In this document: piece after piece, positions 22,993 through 34,804 of the stretch
Position numbering within the stretch: position 1 is the first letter of the stretch
Layout of the letters: each line of letters begins with the position of its first letter
Source: Mrakia gelida
Lineage: Eukaryota; Basidiomycota; Tremellomycetes; Cystofilobasidiales; Mrakiaceae
NCBI GenBank assembly: GCA_024345305.1
Contig: BRON01000019.1
Coordinates: 186,001 to 250,000 of the forward strand
Length of the DNA stretch: 64,000 bases
Reading direction: 5' to 3'
Made by a program: the position numbers and the translations under genes
The notes under the pieces: model-generated
Told to the model about the DNA's origin: nothing
Databases searched by the model: none
The model's input: the letters and a program-made list of their open reading frames with translations, nothing else

Positions 22993-24726
22993 ATGTCCTT
23001 CTATGCTCTCCCCAACGACATCCTCTCCGGATCCTTCCTCCCCATCCTCCAAGCTCGCCTCGAAAGAGCGGATTTCCACCACCTCTCGCTCGTCTCTCGC
23101 GAGCTCTCCTCCCTCCTTCGACCTCTCCTCTTCCACGCCCTCACCTTCACAGCAGGAGAGCGTCTCGCAGTCGAACGAGTCGCAGGCCTCGCCTCCTCTC
23201 CTCACCTCACTCCTCTCGTCCAGATCATTCGATTCAAGGCGATCAAGCATGGAGAGAAGGAGGAGAAGCAACCGAGCTGGAACATCTGGACCTCCCTCCT
23301 CCCTCTCCTCTCCCATCTCACCTCTCTCCACGTCGTCGAAACCATCGGAAAGGTCCCTCCTCACAACTTTTGGAGCCTTCTAGAGGCTCTGACTACTGTC
23401 AAACCAAAGGCCGTCGAGATTACGGACGGATTCATGGACGAGGACGGACCTCCTCCCTCCTTCTTCCTCCTCTCAGGACTGGAGGAGATTCGATTCGATG
23501 GAGACGAGGCAGACTCCAGTATCACCTTCCGTCGCAAGGTCTCAACCAAGGTCAAGGATCTCGTTCTCGGAAACAGCTCCACGCTCAGGAAGCTCGACAT
23601 CCAGTCTCAGGCTCTCCACTTGAACCAGGCGAGTCGCTGCTCGTTTCACGTCTTCTTTCCACTCCCCCCTCGTCGCTGACCCTTCCTTTCCCACTCCTCC
23701 TTCTTCTCCTGTAGATTCTCGTCCCAGACTCCGACAACGCTCCTACATTCCCATCCCTTCTCTCCCTCACCATCGCCGCCAACGTCCACGGAGTCGAGTA
23801 CCCCCAGTGCGACGAATCACTCAACTCCCTCGCGACGTGGTTTCATGTCCTTCTCCAGCACACTCCCAAGCTCGAATCCTTCTCCATCTTCCCAGGAGCC
23901 ACCTCCTCCAGATCGTACAACGGCGAGAGCTTAAGGAATCCCAATAACCCCTTCTTCGGCGTAATCAGCTCGACGACCAGTTTACCGGTCTGTCTCTATT
24001 CCATCGCCTCCCCTCTCACCGAAACGACCTTTCTCCCTCTCCTCTTCGACAAGAATGCAGTGGGATACCTTCCCTCGCTCAGAAGGCTCGAGATCGCTCG
24101 ACCTCCTCCTCGAGACTCGTCCTTCATGTACGAGTGGGTTCCGTTCGGAAGGAAGGACGCGACGGAGGTGTTCGACGCGTTGAAGGGTTTGAAAGGGCTG
24201 AGGAAGTTGAGCGTTACGTTGGGTGAGATGGGAGAGGATCTCATCGAAGCAATCTCTGCTGTTGGAGCTGAAGTTGGGTTGGAGAGTCTTGAGATCGAGC
24301 TTCGAGTTGGGAAGGGCGAGGAGAACGCGTCGGGAGACGGGTTGCTTTGGGCGGACGTTTTGGTGAGCTCGTGCTTTCTTCCCTCTCGCTCTTCCTCTCG
24401 AAAGTCAACACTGACTCTCCACCGTCTTTTCCGTCTCTCAGGATCCCCTCATCTCTGCCCTCTTACCTCTCGGTCCAACCCTTCGAGCCCTCGTGGTCGC
24501 CGACAATCGAATCACTACCGAGCGAACGTCCCTCTTCCATTCCAACGACTCGAACCTCATCACCTCCCTCGACTTCCTTCCCACCATCCTCCTCTTCGCC
24601 AAACATCTCCTCAAGCTCACCTCAGTTCGATGGATCACGCGCGACGGAGCGAAGGACGACGAGATCGTGAGGGATCAGCTTTGGGTCGCGACTGTCGAGG
24701 GAGGGTGGATGAGGATGGTTGGTTGA
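22993..24726 (+). CDS. F-box-type/LRR protein D
   Basis: Three exons (22993-23628, 23715-24362, 24442-24726) give 522 residues without a lesion. The start MSFYALPNDILSGSF is followed by FHHLSLVSRELSSLLRPLLF, an F-box-like pair of helices, then a long region of irregular leucine-rich repeats (LTPLVQIIRF, LSHLTSLHVVE, LPSLRRLEIARP). The first intron starts with GC rather than GT (CAG|GCGAGT) and is needed to keep the frame, since the nearest GT shifts it. It is probably a substrate adaptor of an SCF ubiquitin ligase, inferred only from architecture. It is one of three F-box-type genes in the window whose frame is fully open. Confidence 0.75.
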
Positions 24727-25095
24727 GGGCGGAAGACGTTGCCGATTCGTTGCTTTCTTACTGTTCACGATCTCCATGCCGTTTCTGCCTTGATTTTCGT
24801 TGGCCTCGACTCGTTTCGAGGGAAGAGCGAAGAGGAGGATTCGATCGAGCCTCGTCTGTTCGAGCTGCCGAGCCTCTGTGCGCGAGGAAATATATCCGAC
24901 GATCTTTTTGAGCTGCAGGAGTGAAGGGGGAGTATCTTGGCCCAGAGAGTCCATAGAGCTAGAGCAGGCTGATCGTCCCATGGTCGTCAGGGGTCAACGC
25001 GAGACGAAGGAGAGCGAGAGCTCAGCTCTCCTCGTTCTCGAAGTTGGCACCCAACTCCTTCGACCTCCTTCCATCCTTCTTCTTCGATCATTCTC

Positions 25096-27053
25096 ATGAA
25101 CCCATTGATCCCATCATCATCCTGGACGATAGATCTTCAACGTGGGATTGATCTTCTACGAGCTGGAGAGTTTGACGAGGGTCTGCAGTATCTCGACGAG
25201 GTGAGCTCGCTCTTTTCCCCTTCCCTTCCTTCCCTCGAACGCTGTCCTTCTAACGTCTCTCTGTTCCTCGGTTTCCTGATGCCCAGGCCACTCGCATAGG
25301 CTGGCTCGAGGCCGGTCTCTTTGCTTCTCGCAAGGAGGTTCTTTCAAAGCTTCGAAACATCCAGCTCGCGGGAAGGAACGTCGTGGAGGAGGAGGAGGAG
25401 GACGACCTCGACTTGGATTCGGAAGACGAAGAATACGACTTCAACGACTACGTGAGTTTTTTTGAACTCGTTGATGACCCTGGAGCTCTTTGGTTGACCG
25501 CTCGCCTCTCCCCTCCCCTCCAATCCTTCCTCCTCGCCAAATCGTCCCAATCCCTCCCATCTACCAACCTTCAACTAGCCCACGCTCAAACCCATCTCAA
25601 CACGTTCCTCCCTCTTCGGGACCTCATCAACAGACTCCCAGAAGAGATCCTCACCCTCATCATTCGACTCGTCGTTCGCGAGCAGGATTTCCTCCACTTC
25701 ACCGACCGTCAGGCTTTCCAGGAGGTCGCTCTCGTCTCGCATCGCTGGCGACAGATAGCTCTTCTCGATCCAATACTCAACGGGGACATCACCATCAAAT
25801 CCATCGACGGAGCCAAGAAGCTGAGACAGCTCCAGGATACTCCGAGGAGGGTACGCGTCAAGGGAGAGGCACAAGGCCAACGAGCGCATCGACGGACTCA
25901 TCTTGCCCGCTCTCACAGGGAACTCCGAATCCCTTACCTACTTGGAGGTCCGACTCGGACTGCAGGAAGGACTGGAGGACGTCTGGAACCTCTCGAAATC
26001 ACCGCTGGTCCTCGTCGAACTGGACCTTAGCAACAGCAACCTCAACCCCCGTCGGATCCCTCTCCCTCCTACCCCCAACCATATCTCCTCCCTCCGTCAC
26101 CTCAGTTTATGGCACTTTTACCCCACGGACGATCGGTCCCTTCTTCCTCTCCTCCAATACCTCCCTTGCCTCCAAACCCTCGTCTTGTTCAACTCCAATC
26201 TCAACTTCACCCCTCCGGCCGGATCTACCTCCTCCTCCCCATCCATCGTCTCCCTCCCTCATCTCAACCATCTCGAGTTCGTAGGCTGCTACGACATCGA
26301 AATCCTCGACTCCGTCATCTTCCTCCTTCCTCGCCTAAAGGACTTCTGGGCCGCCTCCTCGGACGTCCCCTTTGTTGAAACTTCCGGTCCTGGGAAGTTA
26401 GGTTGTGCAAGTTATTGTATCAACTTAAGCTATGAAGATGAAAGGTCTTTAGGTCGAAAAGAAAGAGCGACGTGTAACTACGTGGAACTACCTGGAAGTG
26501 AAACGTGGAGGCGATGGAGAGTATTAAGCAAATATGAACAGTAATCTCGACGCCGTAATCAACATATTCAACACCCTTCCACCCCTTCATCTTCCCTCCC
26601 TCACCTCACCCTCCCAACGTCGCCTGCCTCGAAGAGCTCCACCTTCGCCACAACTGGATGCTTGAGGACGAGGCCGTGTTCATCACTCAGCTACGACAGC
26701 TTCGATCCCTCAAGGACCTCGGAGTCGGATCAGCTGGACTCTCGGACGCGACGCTCGACGCGTTGGCGTGGCCTGAGAAGGTGGAGGAGGGAGGGAAGGT
26801 GGGGATCTGTCCTGGGTTGCGAGAACTTACCTTCTTCGGGAACGAGGCTGCGACAGGGGAGGCTTGCGTGCGGCTGGTAGCTTCTAGGGAGAAGGGGTGC
26901 GAGAGGGGGCAGTGCGCGAAACTTCGTCGTTTTGAGACTGGTGACATTGGAGGTGAGGAGGGAATGGATGAGGCTTCTTTTGATTGGCTTTTTGACCACG
27001 TAGACATATTCCTCCTAGGCAGATTCGGATTATCTAATCAAGTTGGCGGTTGA
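25096..27053 (+). pseudogene. F-box/TPR-like/LRR gene A2, frameshifted and interrupted
   Basis: Exon 1 (25096-25200) encodes the TPR-like start, ending EFDEGLQYLDE. The next exon starts at 25287 (GLFASRKEVLSKLR). The usual second intron has its GTGAG at 25452 but no usable acceptor; the frame stays open straight into exon 3, so it is probably retained. The F-box is clear (LPEEILTLIIRLVV ... VSHRWRQIALLDPIL). Near 25860-25875 the frame shifts: coding similarity continues in another frame (ANERIDGLILPALTGNSESL). At about 26374 a 169-bp A/T-richer block interrupts the repeats, and a further shift follows near 26600. The C-terminal repeats (FITQLRQLRSLKDLGVGSAG) are recognisable to 27053. This is the most decayed member of the cluster. 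Confidence 0.8.
26374..26542. mobile_element. 169-bp A/T-richer insertion inside F-box gene A2
   Basis: Homology to other family A copies breaks after DVPF and resumes near 26543. The intervening block is clearly richer in A and T than anything around it and encodes nothing family-like. I saw no long terminal repeats or clear target duplication, so calling it a mobile element is an inference; it could also be filler DNA from break repair. Confidence 0.35.
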
Positions 27054-27244
27054 GAGAAAGGTTAAAGGAAAAACGCGTCGTTGGCTGCTCGAATTCGGAA
27101 TAGCAAATATACAAAAGAGTATACGACCGAGCTCAGGTCAGCCGGAGTGGTGAGAGAAGAAGCACGAAAACATCATGGCGAGAAGAAAGAAGACAACTGC
27201 GAAAACGCTTCGACCGATTCGTCGCGTCGAGGAGCAAAAACGAA

Positions 27245-27317
27245 TGGAGGCTGTAAGGATTGAACTCACGACCTTACACATGCTAAGCGTATGCTCTACC
27301 AACTGAGCTAAACCCCC
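27245..27317 (-). tRNA. tRNA-Ala (AGC)
   Basis: The minus strand folds as a 73-nt tRNA: acceptor GGGGGTT pairing with AGCCTCC, D-arm TAGCTCAGTTGGTAGAGCA, anticodon loop TTAGCAT with anticodon AGC, and T-arm GTGAGTTCAATCC. It has the A and B box sequences for RNA polymerase III and no intron. The CCA end is not encoded. Confidence 0.95.
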
Positions 27318-27737
27318 GTCGAGAAAACTCGATGTTAACGTTCCGCTTCTTGTCACTATCTTCCAAAAATTGGAAAGCCATGTGCGTCGCTCAGAGACCG
27401 AGTCCCAGCTTCGAAACAGCAGTAGGTTGGGTGAAGTCGTTGAGCTGTAGGACGCCGGGAATCCAGTCTGCTGGTTCAATGCTACCTTTTCTCATCACTC
27501 AAACTATATCTTTTCGCTCTCTTCCTCTCTGTTCTTTCGTTTGTTCTCCCTCCTCCGCTTCAGACTTGTCGTCCCTTCCCCTGACGTCGTTTCCAGCCCT
27601 ACGTCAAGTGCCCTTCTCTCTCTCTCTCTGATGTATCAACATTCATTCGGCTCCTCGATTCGGCTTCGAAAGACGAAGCTTTTCTCGAACGAGAGCATCA
27701 GGAACGACGCGTCGCCAATTGTAAAGGACAAGATCAT

Positions 27738-30700
27738 TCATCCAGCGACCTGCTCATGGACATCCCTGTGCAAGAAAGTGTACGCCGTCTTCCCATCGTC
27801 CGTTCCCATGATCTGTTCGAAGCAAGGACCGAGCCAACGAAGATCGAAGAGTCAGCGACGCAACGACGAACAGAAGAGCAGATGAGAGGCTCGACTCACC
27901 TCCTGCATCTTCGCTAAGCTCAACTCGCAGAAGTCCTTGACCGACTCGACCGAGTTCATGATGTGTCGATAGTTCTTCCCGTTCTGCACACGCGTCGAGA
28001 AAAAGAGAGAGCTCGAAGTCAGCTCTCGTTCGCTCGCTTCCCTCCTCCGTCGATTCCCTAACCTCCCGCCCGCTTCGTTCAAAAGGTGAGATGTCGAGAG
28101 ACGAGACTCACCACTCCCGGCAAACTCCTCAGCAGCTCCTGAGCACTCGTGTTCCCGCCCGCCCCGTCGCCCTCGTCCCCATCCGCACTCCCGATCAGGA
28201 TCGCCTTCTCCGCGCTGGGTTCCGAGTGGTTGATCTTGAGATCCTTGAAGATGTCCGCTGTAGCGAACGGGGAGGAGGACCAGATGATTCGAAGACGAGG
28301 GAAGGTGAGGGTGAGGAGGACGAGTCGAGATTGGATGTCTGAGTCGGCGACGGCTCGATCTCGAGTGTTCGAGGAGCCGGAGGTGGGATCCGAACGAGCT
28401 TGATGCGATCCGGGGGCTTTGAGTTCGATGATGGACTGTGAAAGCGAGTATAGGAAGAGGGAAGAGGTCAGCGCAAAGACGAAACGAGGGAGAAGAGCAA
28501 GCGAGGGAGGGCGAGGGAAGAACGAACCTGAAGGGAGAACGACTTGTTCTGCTCGAACTCGATGAGAAGGATGGGCTGCTTGTAGTGAACGCTCATCGTC
28601 TCGCATTGAGTGTACCTGTAATGGTGGAACGAAACTCCAGTCAGCGACACGAAGGGAAACGTGAAAACGACAAGAAGCGAGACGCGTCAACACTCACAGT
28701 CTCCCCGAGTTGAAACTCTGGATCAAATCCGGTATACTCTTCCTCTCAACACACATCTCGGGGTTGAGGATGTAGTCTCCGACTTGCAGCGTAGCGGGGA
28801 TGATTCGGACGTTCGACGCGTGGAGAAGGGACGGGAGTGTCGAACGGAACTCTCGCATGTCGACGATGACCTGAAGAGAACGAGTGCGAGTGACAAAGAG
28901 TCAAGGAGGAGTCGAGTAATGCCGAGAACGAGGAGAAGAGAACTCACCGTAGAAGGCTCTGACTCAGCAGCCAAAGCAGCCGCACCTCCAGCGATCCTCG
29001 TCGAGATGACTTTGGCGAGCGTCGACTGAGTGCTGCTCGCTTCGGCTGGCCGTCCTCGAGGATCTCCTGAAATCGGAATGAGCATCGTCTGTAAGAAACC
29101 ACCGAACAAGCAACCAGCGAAACCCGAGTCAATTCGAGGGTCTCGAAGGGAAGAGGAAAAAAGAAGACGACGCGACGAAGATCACTCACCCCCTTCTCCC
29201 TGATCAACCTCTTGAACGACTCCATCTCCTTCCTCAATCCACTCAGGTACCTCTGCTCCTCTACCGAGTCGATATACATCATGAAGTAGACTCGGACTCC
29301 AAGGCCTGGATTCGAGCTTCGGTAGACCTGGTTCGAACGAAACGAAACGAAGACGCGTCGAAAGTCAGCTCGGCTCGGTTCTTCCTCGTCCGTCTCCGAA
29401 AAACGAGCTCGAAAGACCACTGACCTCCACCCTCCTAATGAACCCCGGGTCCGCATCGTACATCACGATATACTTGGGTCTCAGCTCCTCCAGCACCTGA
29501 TCATCGTCGTCTCCCTTGTACGGACGAATGACCACCAGCTGTTCGGGCGAGAGGACTCCGAAGTTGTCGTCGAAGTCGAGAGGGTTGAAGTAGTGGGTTA
29601 CGGAGTCTTGAGCTGAGGGACGAAGGAGAGTTTGAGGGGCTGAGGAAGCGTCTCGGTCGGAGGAGGCGGTGTTGATGGAGGAGGCGAGGGAGGTGAGGGA
29701 AGCGATGGAGGGAATGTCTTCGATGTCTTCGCGGGAGAAGATGGAGTGGGCTGTGGAGGATGAGGGTTGAGAGGTGTCGTTGTTGGTTGAGATTGAGGAG
29801 GAGGCGGAAGAGGAAGGAGGGAGTTCGATGATGTTGATGTTGGAGACGCGAGTCCGAGAGGGAGTCGAGGGAGGTGCCATGGAGGATTCGCGAACGAAGG
29901 AGGAGGACGCTCGTTGTGAGGAGGGGGGGACCGAACCGGCTTGAGAGCTGGCGAGAGCGAACTGTTGTGATGAGTTGTGTAGGCTGAGGGACATCGACGA
30001 AAGGAAAGAACGAGAACGAGTCAGCTCAGCAGAACCTTCGTCGCGTCGAACGAAAGGGAAACTCGACTCACAAATCCGCGATCTCTTCCGCCTCGTCCTC
30101 AAGCTCAGCATTTTGCTCCTCCGCCTCCCCGGTCTCGGCGTTCCTCTCCTTCCTTCCACTCGTCATACTCGCCGCCACGCTTCCACCTCGCACTCTCCTC
30201 CTCTTGAAACTCGGCTGACCTCTCCCTCCTCCTCCGCCCGCGCTCGATCCTCCTCTCCCACTCCCACTCGAGTTCCCCTTCCCGTTCACACTCGACCCCG
30301 CCCTCGCCTTCGATCCCCTGAGGTTCCTCGACATATCTCCCAACCCTCCCTTCCACCAGAAGTACGTCCTGAGGAGTCGTTCCATCATCGTTCGACCAGC
30401 GTCCGCGTCGTTCTCGGGGAAGGGGTCTCGCGAGGAGAGGTACTCTCGAAGTTGAGAGCAAGTTCGATCTCCAGTGGCCATGACGAGGACGGTGTTGGAT
30501 CCGGAGATGGCTGGCTCAGAGCAGAGGCGGAGCGAAGGAGGTCAGCTCGGTTCGACTCGACCTCGAACTCCTCAGACGCGTCTCGTCTCGAACTCACTCA
30601 GATCAACCGTCGCCTGCACACTGATCTCCTCCTCAATCTCCTCCAGCACCTTTGCCAGCAACGACCACTTCGGCAACTCCTCCAGCACCGGCGTGACTCC

Positions 30701-32567
30701 AGGCGGCCAACTCGATCCTCCTCCCTCTGCGAACCCATCCCAATCATTCCTCCCTCCTCCTCCTCCACCGAACCCAGTTCGTTCCCTCTCCTCCCTCTCC
30801 ATATCCCTCATCGCCTCAGCTTCATCCTCGTCCTCCTCATCCCTTCCCCGGTTCGGCGTCGCTCTACTCGCAGCAGCAGCCTCCTTCTTCGTCGGCGGAG
30901 GAAGGTAGGCTCGTCGTTTCGCGACGTGGAAGAGGGTGTTGGCAGCGTCTAGGTAGAGCCAGGGAGATTGGTTTGAGTTGCGAGCTGCTGTGGGTGCTGA
31001 ACCGGGTGGAGGAGCTGCTGCTGTAAGGATGGATTCGAGGTAGGTGTGGAAGGTGATGGAGTCGTAGGAGAGGAGGTAGCTGAAGGGTGGGAGGAGGGAG
31101 GAACGAGAGGGAGAGGTGAGCTTGGGACGCGAGAAAGAGAGGATATGTGAGGCGAGGAAGGCTCACTTGAGGAGGTTACGAAGCGTTGTCAAATCTGAGA
31201 CGAGTCGCTTGGTTTTAGGACCGACTCGGTGCCAGATGGGATCGAGTTGACCTCGAACGATTCGGTCGAAGTGTCGGAAGAGAGCGTTCTCGACGGTGAA
31301 GTCGTCGAGTTCGACCTGTCGAGCGCGAAAAGACGATATCGGTTAGCCCTCGAAACTTCTCGTCATCACGAAGGTGCAGATGGTCGACTCACTCCAGTAC
31401 AGCTCTTCCTCAGCTCAGCCAACGTCGCGTCCATACACTCGACGATCGCGTTCTGAATTTCCTTCATCGGCGTCGTGAGCGGCTGATAGAGCTCGACGAC
31501 GTCTGCTTTGCGTTGACCAAGGGAGGAGTGAACGGAGGCGTGGAAGCTGGGGGGTCAAGGAAGGTTGGAAGTCAGCTCGAGGGAGAAAGAGAGGTCGAGA
31601 CGCGAGAAGAGGAGAGGACGTGAGCGCACCGGGGCCAAAGAGTGACTCGTCGGAGCGAGAGCATCTTCATGCAGGTCTGGAGGGGAGTCATGGTGGAGTT
31701 AAAGTGTTCTGGGTCGTCCGAGAAAGCTTTGAGCCATCCATCCTGTTGAGGTCGCGTCGAGTCGAGGGCAAGAGGGAGCACAGGGAGGGAAGCGGTTAGC
31801 TTCGAGCTTGTGCGATTGAGGAAGAGGTCGAGATCGTACGAACATGATTCGACTCTCGATACAACCTGACGATGAAAGCTTCCATGCTCGTGACGGTGAC
31901 TCTATGAAGAAGTGAAGGCGATCAGCTCGAACGAACGACAGGAAGGAGAAGGGACGGAAACGAGCTCGCTCACTTCTCAGCATGAAGAACGACGAGACCC
32001 GAGATCATCTCTGTAGGGATGTTCTTGGTGAGCATGTCGACGACCAGGATTCGCGACGTGACCGAGATGAGTCCTCCAGCGTGGTAGAGAGCTCGTCTGA
32101 AGCAAAGAGAACGAACAAATGAGCTTCGATTCGAATGGAAGGGAGGGAGGGCGGAAGGAGGGAAGCCCGACGAGAACTGACCTCTCCTTTCCAGGCATCT
32201 CGAAACTGACGATCCTCAGACCAGGTCGACGGACTCCCATGGTAGATAAGAGTTCACCCAAGCCAGCTTCTTCATCGGGAGTAGCGTTGATCTAGAGAGA
32301 GAACGAGCGAGGGAAGGAGGCGGGGAGGGTGAGCTCGACGTTTCCCCTTCCCTTCCCTTCGCCACCACTGCTTCTCCTCCCCCAGACCTTCTCTGGATTC
32401 GAACTCACGAGTAAGACGAGCTTAGTTGGACCATCGTATATCTTGAGCAAGGTAGCTACGATCTTCCTGAGACCCAATCCTTTGGCGATGATGACGAGGT
32501 CGTCGTTCTCCGGAGGAGCAATCTCCTGGATGATCTCTTTCACAAAAGGGAGAAGGTGGCGATTCAT
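27738..32567 (-). CDS. DNA repair endonuclease XPF (RAD1/ERCC4)
   Basis: A large multi-exon gene of about 4.8 kb. Exon 1 (32409-32567) starts [19 protein letters not shown]. Later exons encode the SF2-helicase-like region ([40 protein letters not shown]). The nuclease motif is at about 28697-28792 ([20 protein letters not shown]), with the active-site ERKxxxD intact, followed by [17 protein letters not shown]. The C-terminal helix-hairpin-helix region contains ELLRSLPGV and [20 protein letters not shown], and the protein ends VHEQVAG. XPF with its ERCC1/Rad10 partner cuts 5' of lesions in nucleotide excision repair and removes recombination flaps, in the nucleus. I did not fix every internal splice site, but all exons inspected are open and lesion-free, in contrast with the F-box genes on both sides. 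Confidence 0.93.
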
Positions 32568-32763
32568 GGTTCAAGGGTTGATGGGGTTGAAGGGGGGAAG
32601 GTGGGGATCCTGTAGAGACCTAGAAGCATGGAAGCTTCCAGAGAGATGTGAGAGAGGTGAGGGAGTCGAGAGGAAGGGAGGGGGCGAAATCGACGAGCTC
32701 ACCTCCCTCGCCCCTCGAAGGTGATCTCAGTCCACCATCATCGTCAAATCCTAAAACTTCAGC

Positions 32764-33804
32764 ATGACCACCCCTCTTCTTGCAATCTCTCCCTCCCTAC
32801 CGAGCTCAAGAAGGAAATCCTCCTCTTCTGCGACCCTTCCTCCCTCGCAGCCGCTTGCCTCGCTTCGACGGCCTTCCTCGAACTCGCAGGGCCTGTCCTC
32901 TACAACGACGTCACCATAAACGGACTCGAGTGTCTCAGCAGACTCATCGGACACAAGGTCTACAACCTCTCTTCCTTTTTCTCGCACTGTTTCTCCCCGT
33001 CCCGACTGACTTTATCTCCCCTCCCTCGCTTCAGGGACCTCCACGCGCTCGCCTCCCTCCTCCTCTCTCTTCCTTCCTCTCCCTCACTCGTTGCAAAAGA
33101 CTCACCTTCGTCGGAATCCCAGAGGATCGAGCATGGAGTCCCAACACCTCTGAATACGGTCTTCCATCCTCCAACCTCCTTCGCATCCCAAATTTCAACG
33201 TCGAGGATGGAAAGTGGGATTCGGAGATCGAACCCCCTCGCCTCTCCTTCCTCAACCTCTTCAACCTCACTCATGCCCACCTCTCAGTCCCTCTTCCAGT
33301 CGACCGCGCCTGGCTCCCTCTTCCATCCTTCGAATGGACCCGACTCAGGTCCCTCACCTTCGACGGATGCTGGTCTGAGGATCCTCTCTTCGACGCCCCT
33401 CTCTTCTCGCCTCAGGACGACGAGAACGCTCCCCTCGAAGTGGAGTTCAGCTTCTCGAGGTACACGTCCGAAGAGATCCAGGAGTGGATCTCTTTCCTCG
33501 TTCGGCAGATGAGGTGGAACTCCCCGCAGGCGAGGACGAGGGAGATGAGTTGGTTGAGAGGTCGCTCGCAGATTTCCGGGGTGGTGGTTCGAGTGGGGAC
33601 TGAGGAGCAGGCTCGCGCATGTTGGGAGAAAGCGGAGAAGCTTTGGGAGGAGTACTATGTACCTAGGGAGGAGGTCGAGAGGATCAAACGAAACTTTCGC
33701 ATCGTGAGTTCGCTCCAGCTCGACGCGTCCCTCGGCGTGAAGAGTTTTCGCTGATCATTTTTCGCACATACCTCCTTCCATCTCTCTCCTAGGAAAGTCG
33801 ATAA
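32764..33804 (+). pseudogene. Short F-box-type gene B1, start codon out of frame
   Basis: The conserved block LPTELKKEILLFCDPSSLAA ... LELAGPVLY in exon 1 (to 32957) matches B2 and B4. Exon 2 (33035-33703) has KRLTFVGIPEDRAW and WTRLRSLTFDGC, and exon 3 (33793-33804) ends FRI-ESR. The only ATG in the expected place, 32764, is in another frame; the conserved frame has no ATG between a stop at 32649 and the F-box. One base gained or lost between about 32766 and 32795 would explain this. The upstream promoter block is also present in a second copy near 34471. Confidence 0.7.
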
Positions 33805-34029
33805 CTACCTTCGACCTCTTCGTTCACTCTTCCTCTAGTCTTCGGGTCCTCAAACGTGAGTAAACGACTCTCATCGCCTCGCTCTGATCTCGACGCGCCC
33901 TGATCACAGACGCAAGGTCTGATCAACCCTTCCTACCGTCTTGAACAGTATACCACACCACCCTCTTTAACATCTCGCACATCTCCAAACTCTTGATTCG
34001 TCCGACGTTGGGTCTCAAGCGTCTGAGTC

Positions 34030-34300
34030 GGAGATCGTCGACGCGTCGTCTTTGGTTCGTCGCTTCTTCCTTCGCGCCTTCGAGACGAGATTTCTGCTTC
34101 GGAAGCTGACTCCTCCAACTCTTCGCTCTAACAGGCACGTGTATATATCTTTCGATGAAATCGCTTCGACGAGCTTTCGGTCGGAAGGGGCGGGCTGGCA
34201 AAGAGAGAACTAGAGAGTGGACGATCTCGTTTGTTGTCTTCGTTCTGCTTCGATAATCGATAGACTGCGCTGTTCGTGTTGGTCTTCTTGGAACCTTCGT
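34030..34300 (+). repeat. Conserved non-coding block downstream of B1 (copy 1)
   Basis: This 270-bp block matches 37785-38060 (downstream of B2) at roughly three quarters of positions by eye, including shared GAAGCTGACTCCTC and CTCTAACAGG strings (a branch site and intron acceptor) and GTGGACGATCTCGT. It suggests B1 and B2 were duplicated together with a spliced 3' trailer. Confidence 0.7.
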
Positions 34301-34470
34301 CTCTATGGCTCGATGAGACATGAGCTCGAGAGCAGATTCGCTCATCGGAGGGCAGAGCTTGCGGAAGTTGGTCGCGTCGAGGGCGAAGCTGGAGGAGTTC
34401 TGGAACGGCGAGGTGGAGCCGCCTCAGTTCAAGAGTTGATGGAGCTGGGAGTGAGAAGATGAGATTCCTG

Positions 34471-34557
34471 TTGAGAGCCAGAAGTATGAAAGTTTCCAGA
34501 GAGATGTGAGGGAGTTGGGAGGCGAGAGGGAGGGAGGGGGCGAAACAGATGAGCTCG
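34471..34557 (+). repeat. Second copy of the B1 promoter block
   Basis: The string TTCCAGAGAGATGTGAG followed by a G-rich stretch, GGGGGCGAAA and GAGCTC is shared with 32618-32704, directly upstream of B1. Here no B-type coding exon follows, so it is probably the remnant of a lost copy. Confidence 0.65.
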
Positions 34558-34804
34558 CCACGTTTCAAGCCTCTTCGTTGGCCCTTTTTCTCACCCTCGT
34601 CTGGGTCTTCGATGCGAGTCTAGAGCATCGAAATAAGACCGGAGACGTCTAGATGAGAGAAAGAGATGATTAAAAGATAACGAGTCGAAAGCGAAGACTA
34701 AGAAAGAACGCGTCGACCTCAAGCTCGTCGCTTCCCCGACCACGAACGCGACGAGAAGCTCCTACATCCTGACACTCCAGACCAAGCCTGTCTACTAAAG
34801 ATCC

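Larger units (their letters stand above)
33805..34804. other. Intergenic relic region after B1
   Basis: About 1 kb without an open gene, but not random: 34030-34300 resembles the flank after gene B2, and 34471-34557 resembles the B1 promoter. The rest shows no recognisable coding remnant. Confidence 0.5.

Noticed and set aside
22654..23364. Long acidic minus-strand open frame overlapping gene D
   Set aside because: It is the antisense shadow of gene D's GC-rich codons; D has the recognisable motif and consistent introns.
32721..33512. Start of B1 at 32721
   Set aside because: The codon there is GTG, not ATG, and nuclear genes here start with ATG; no in-frame ATG exists, which is why B1 is called broken.
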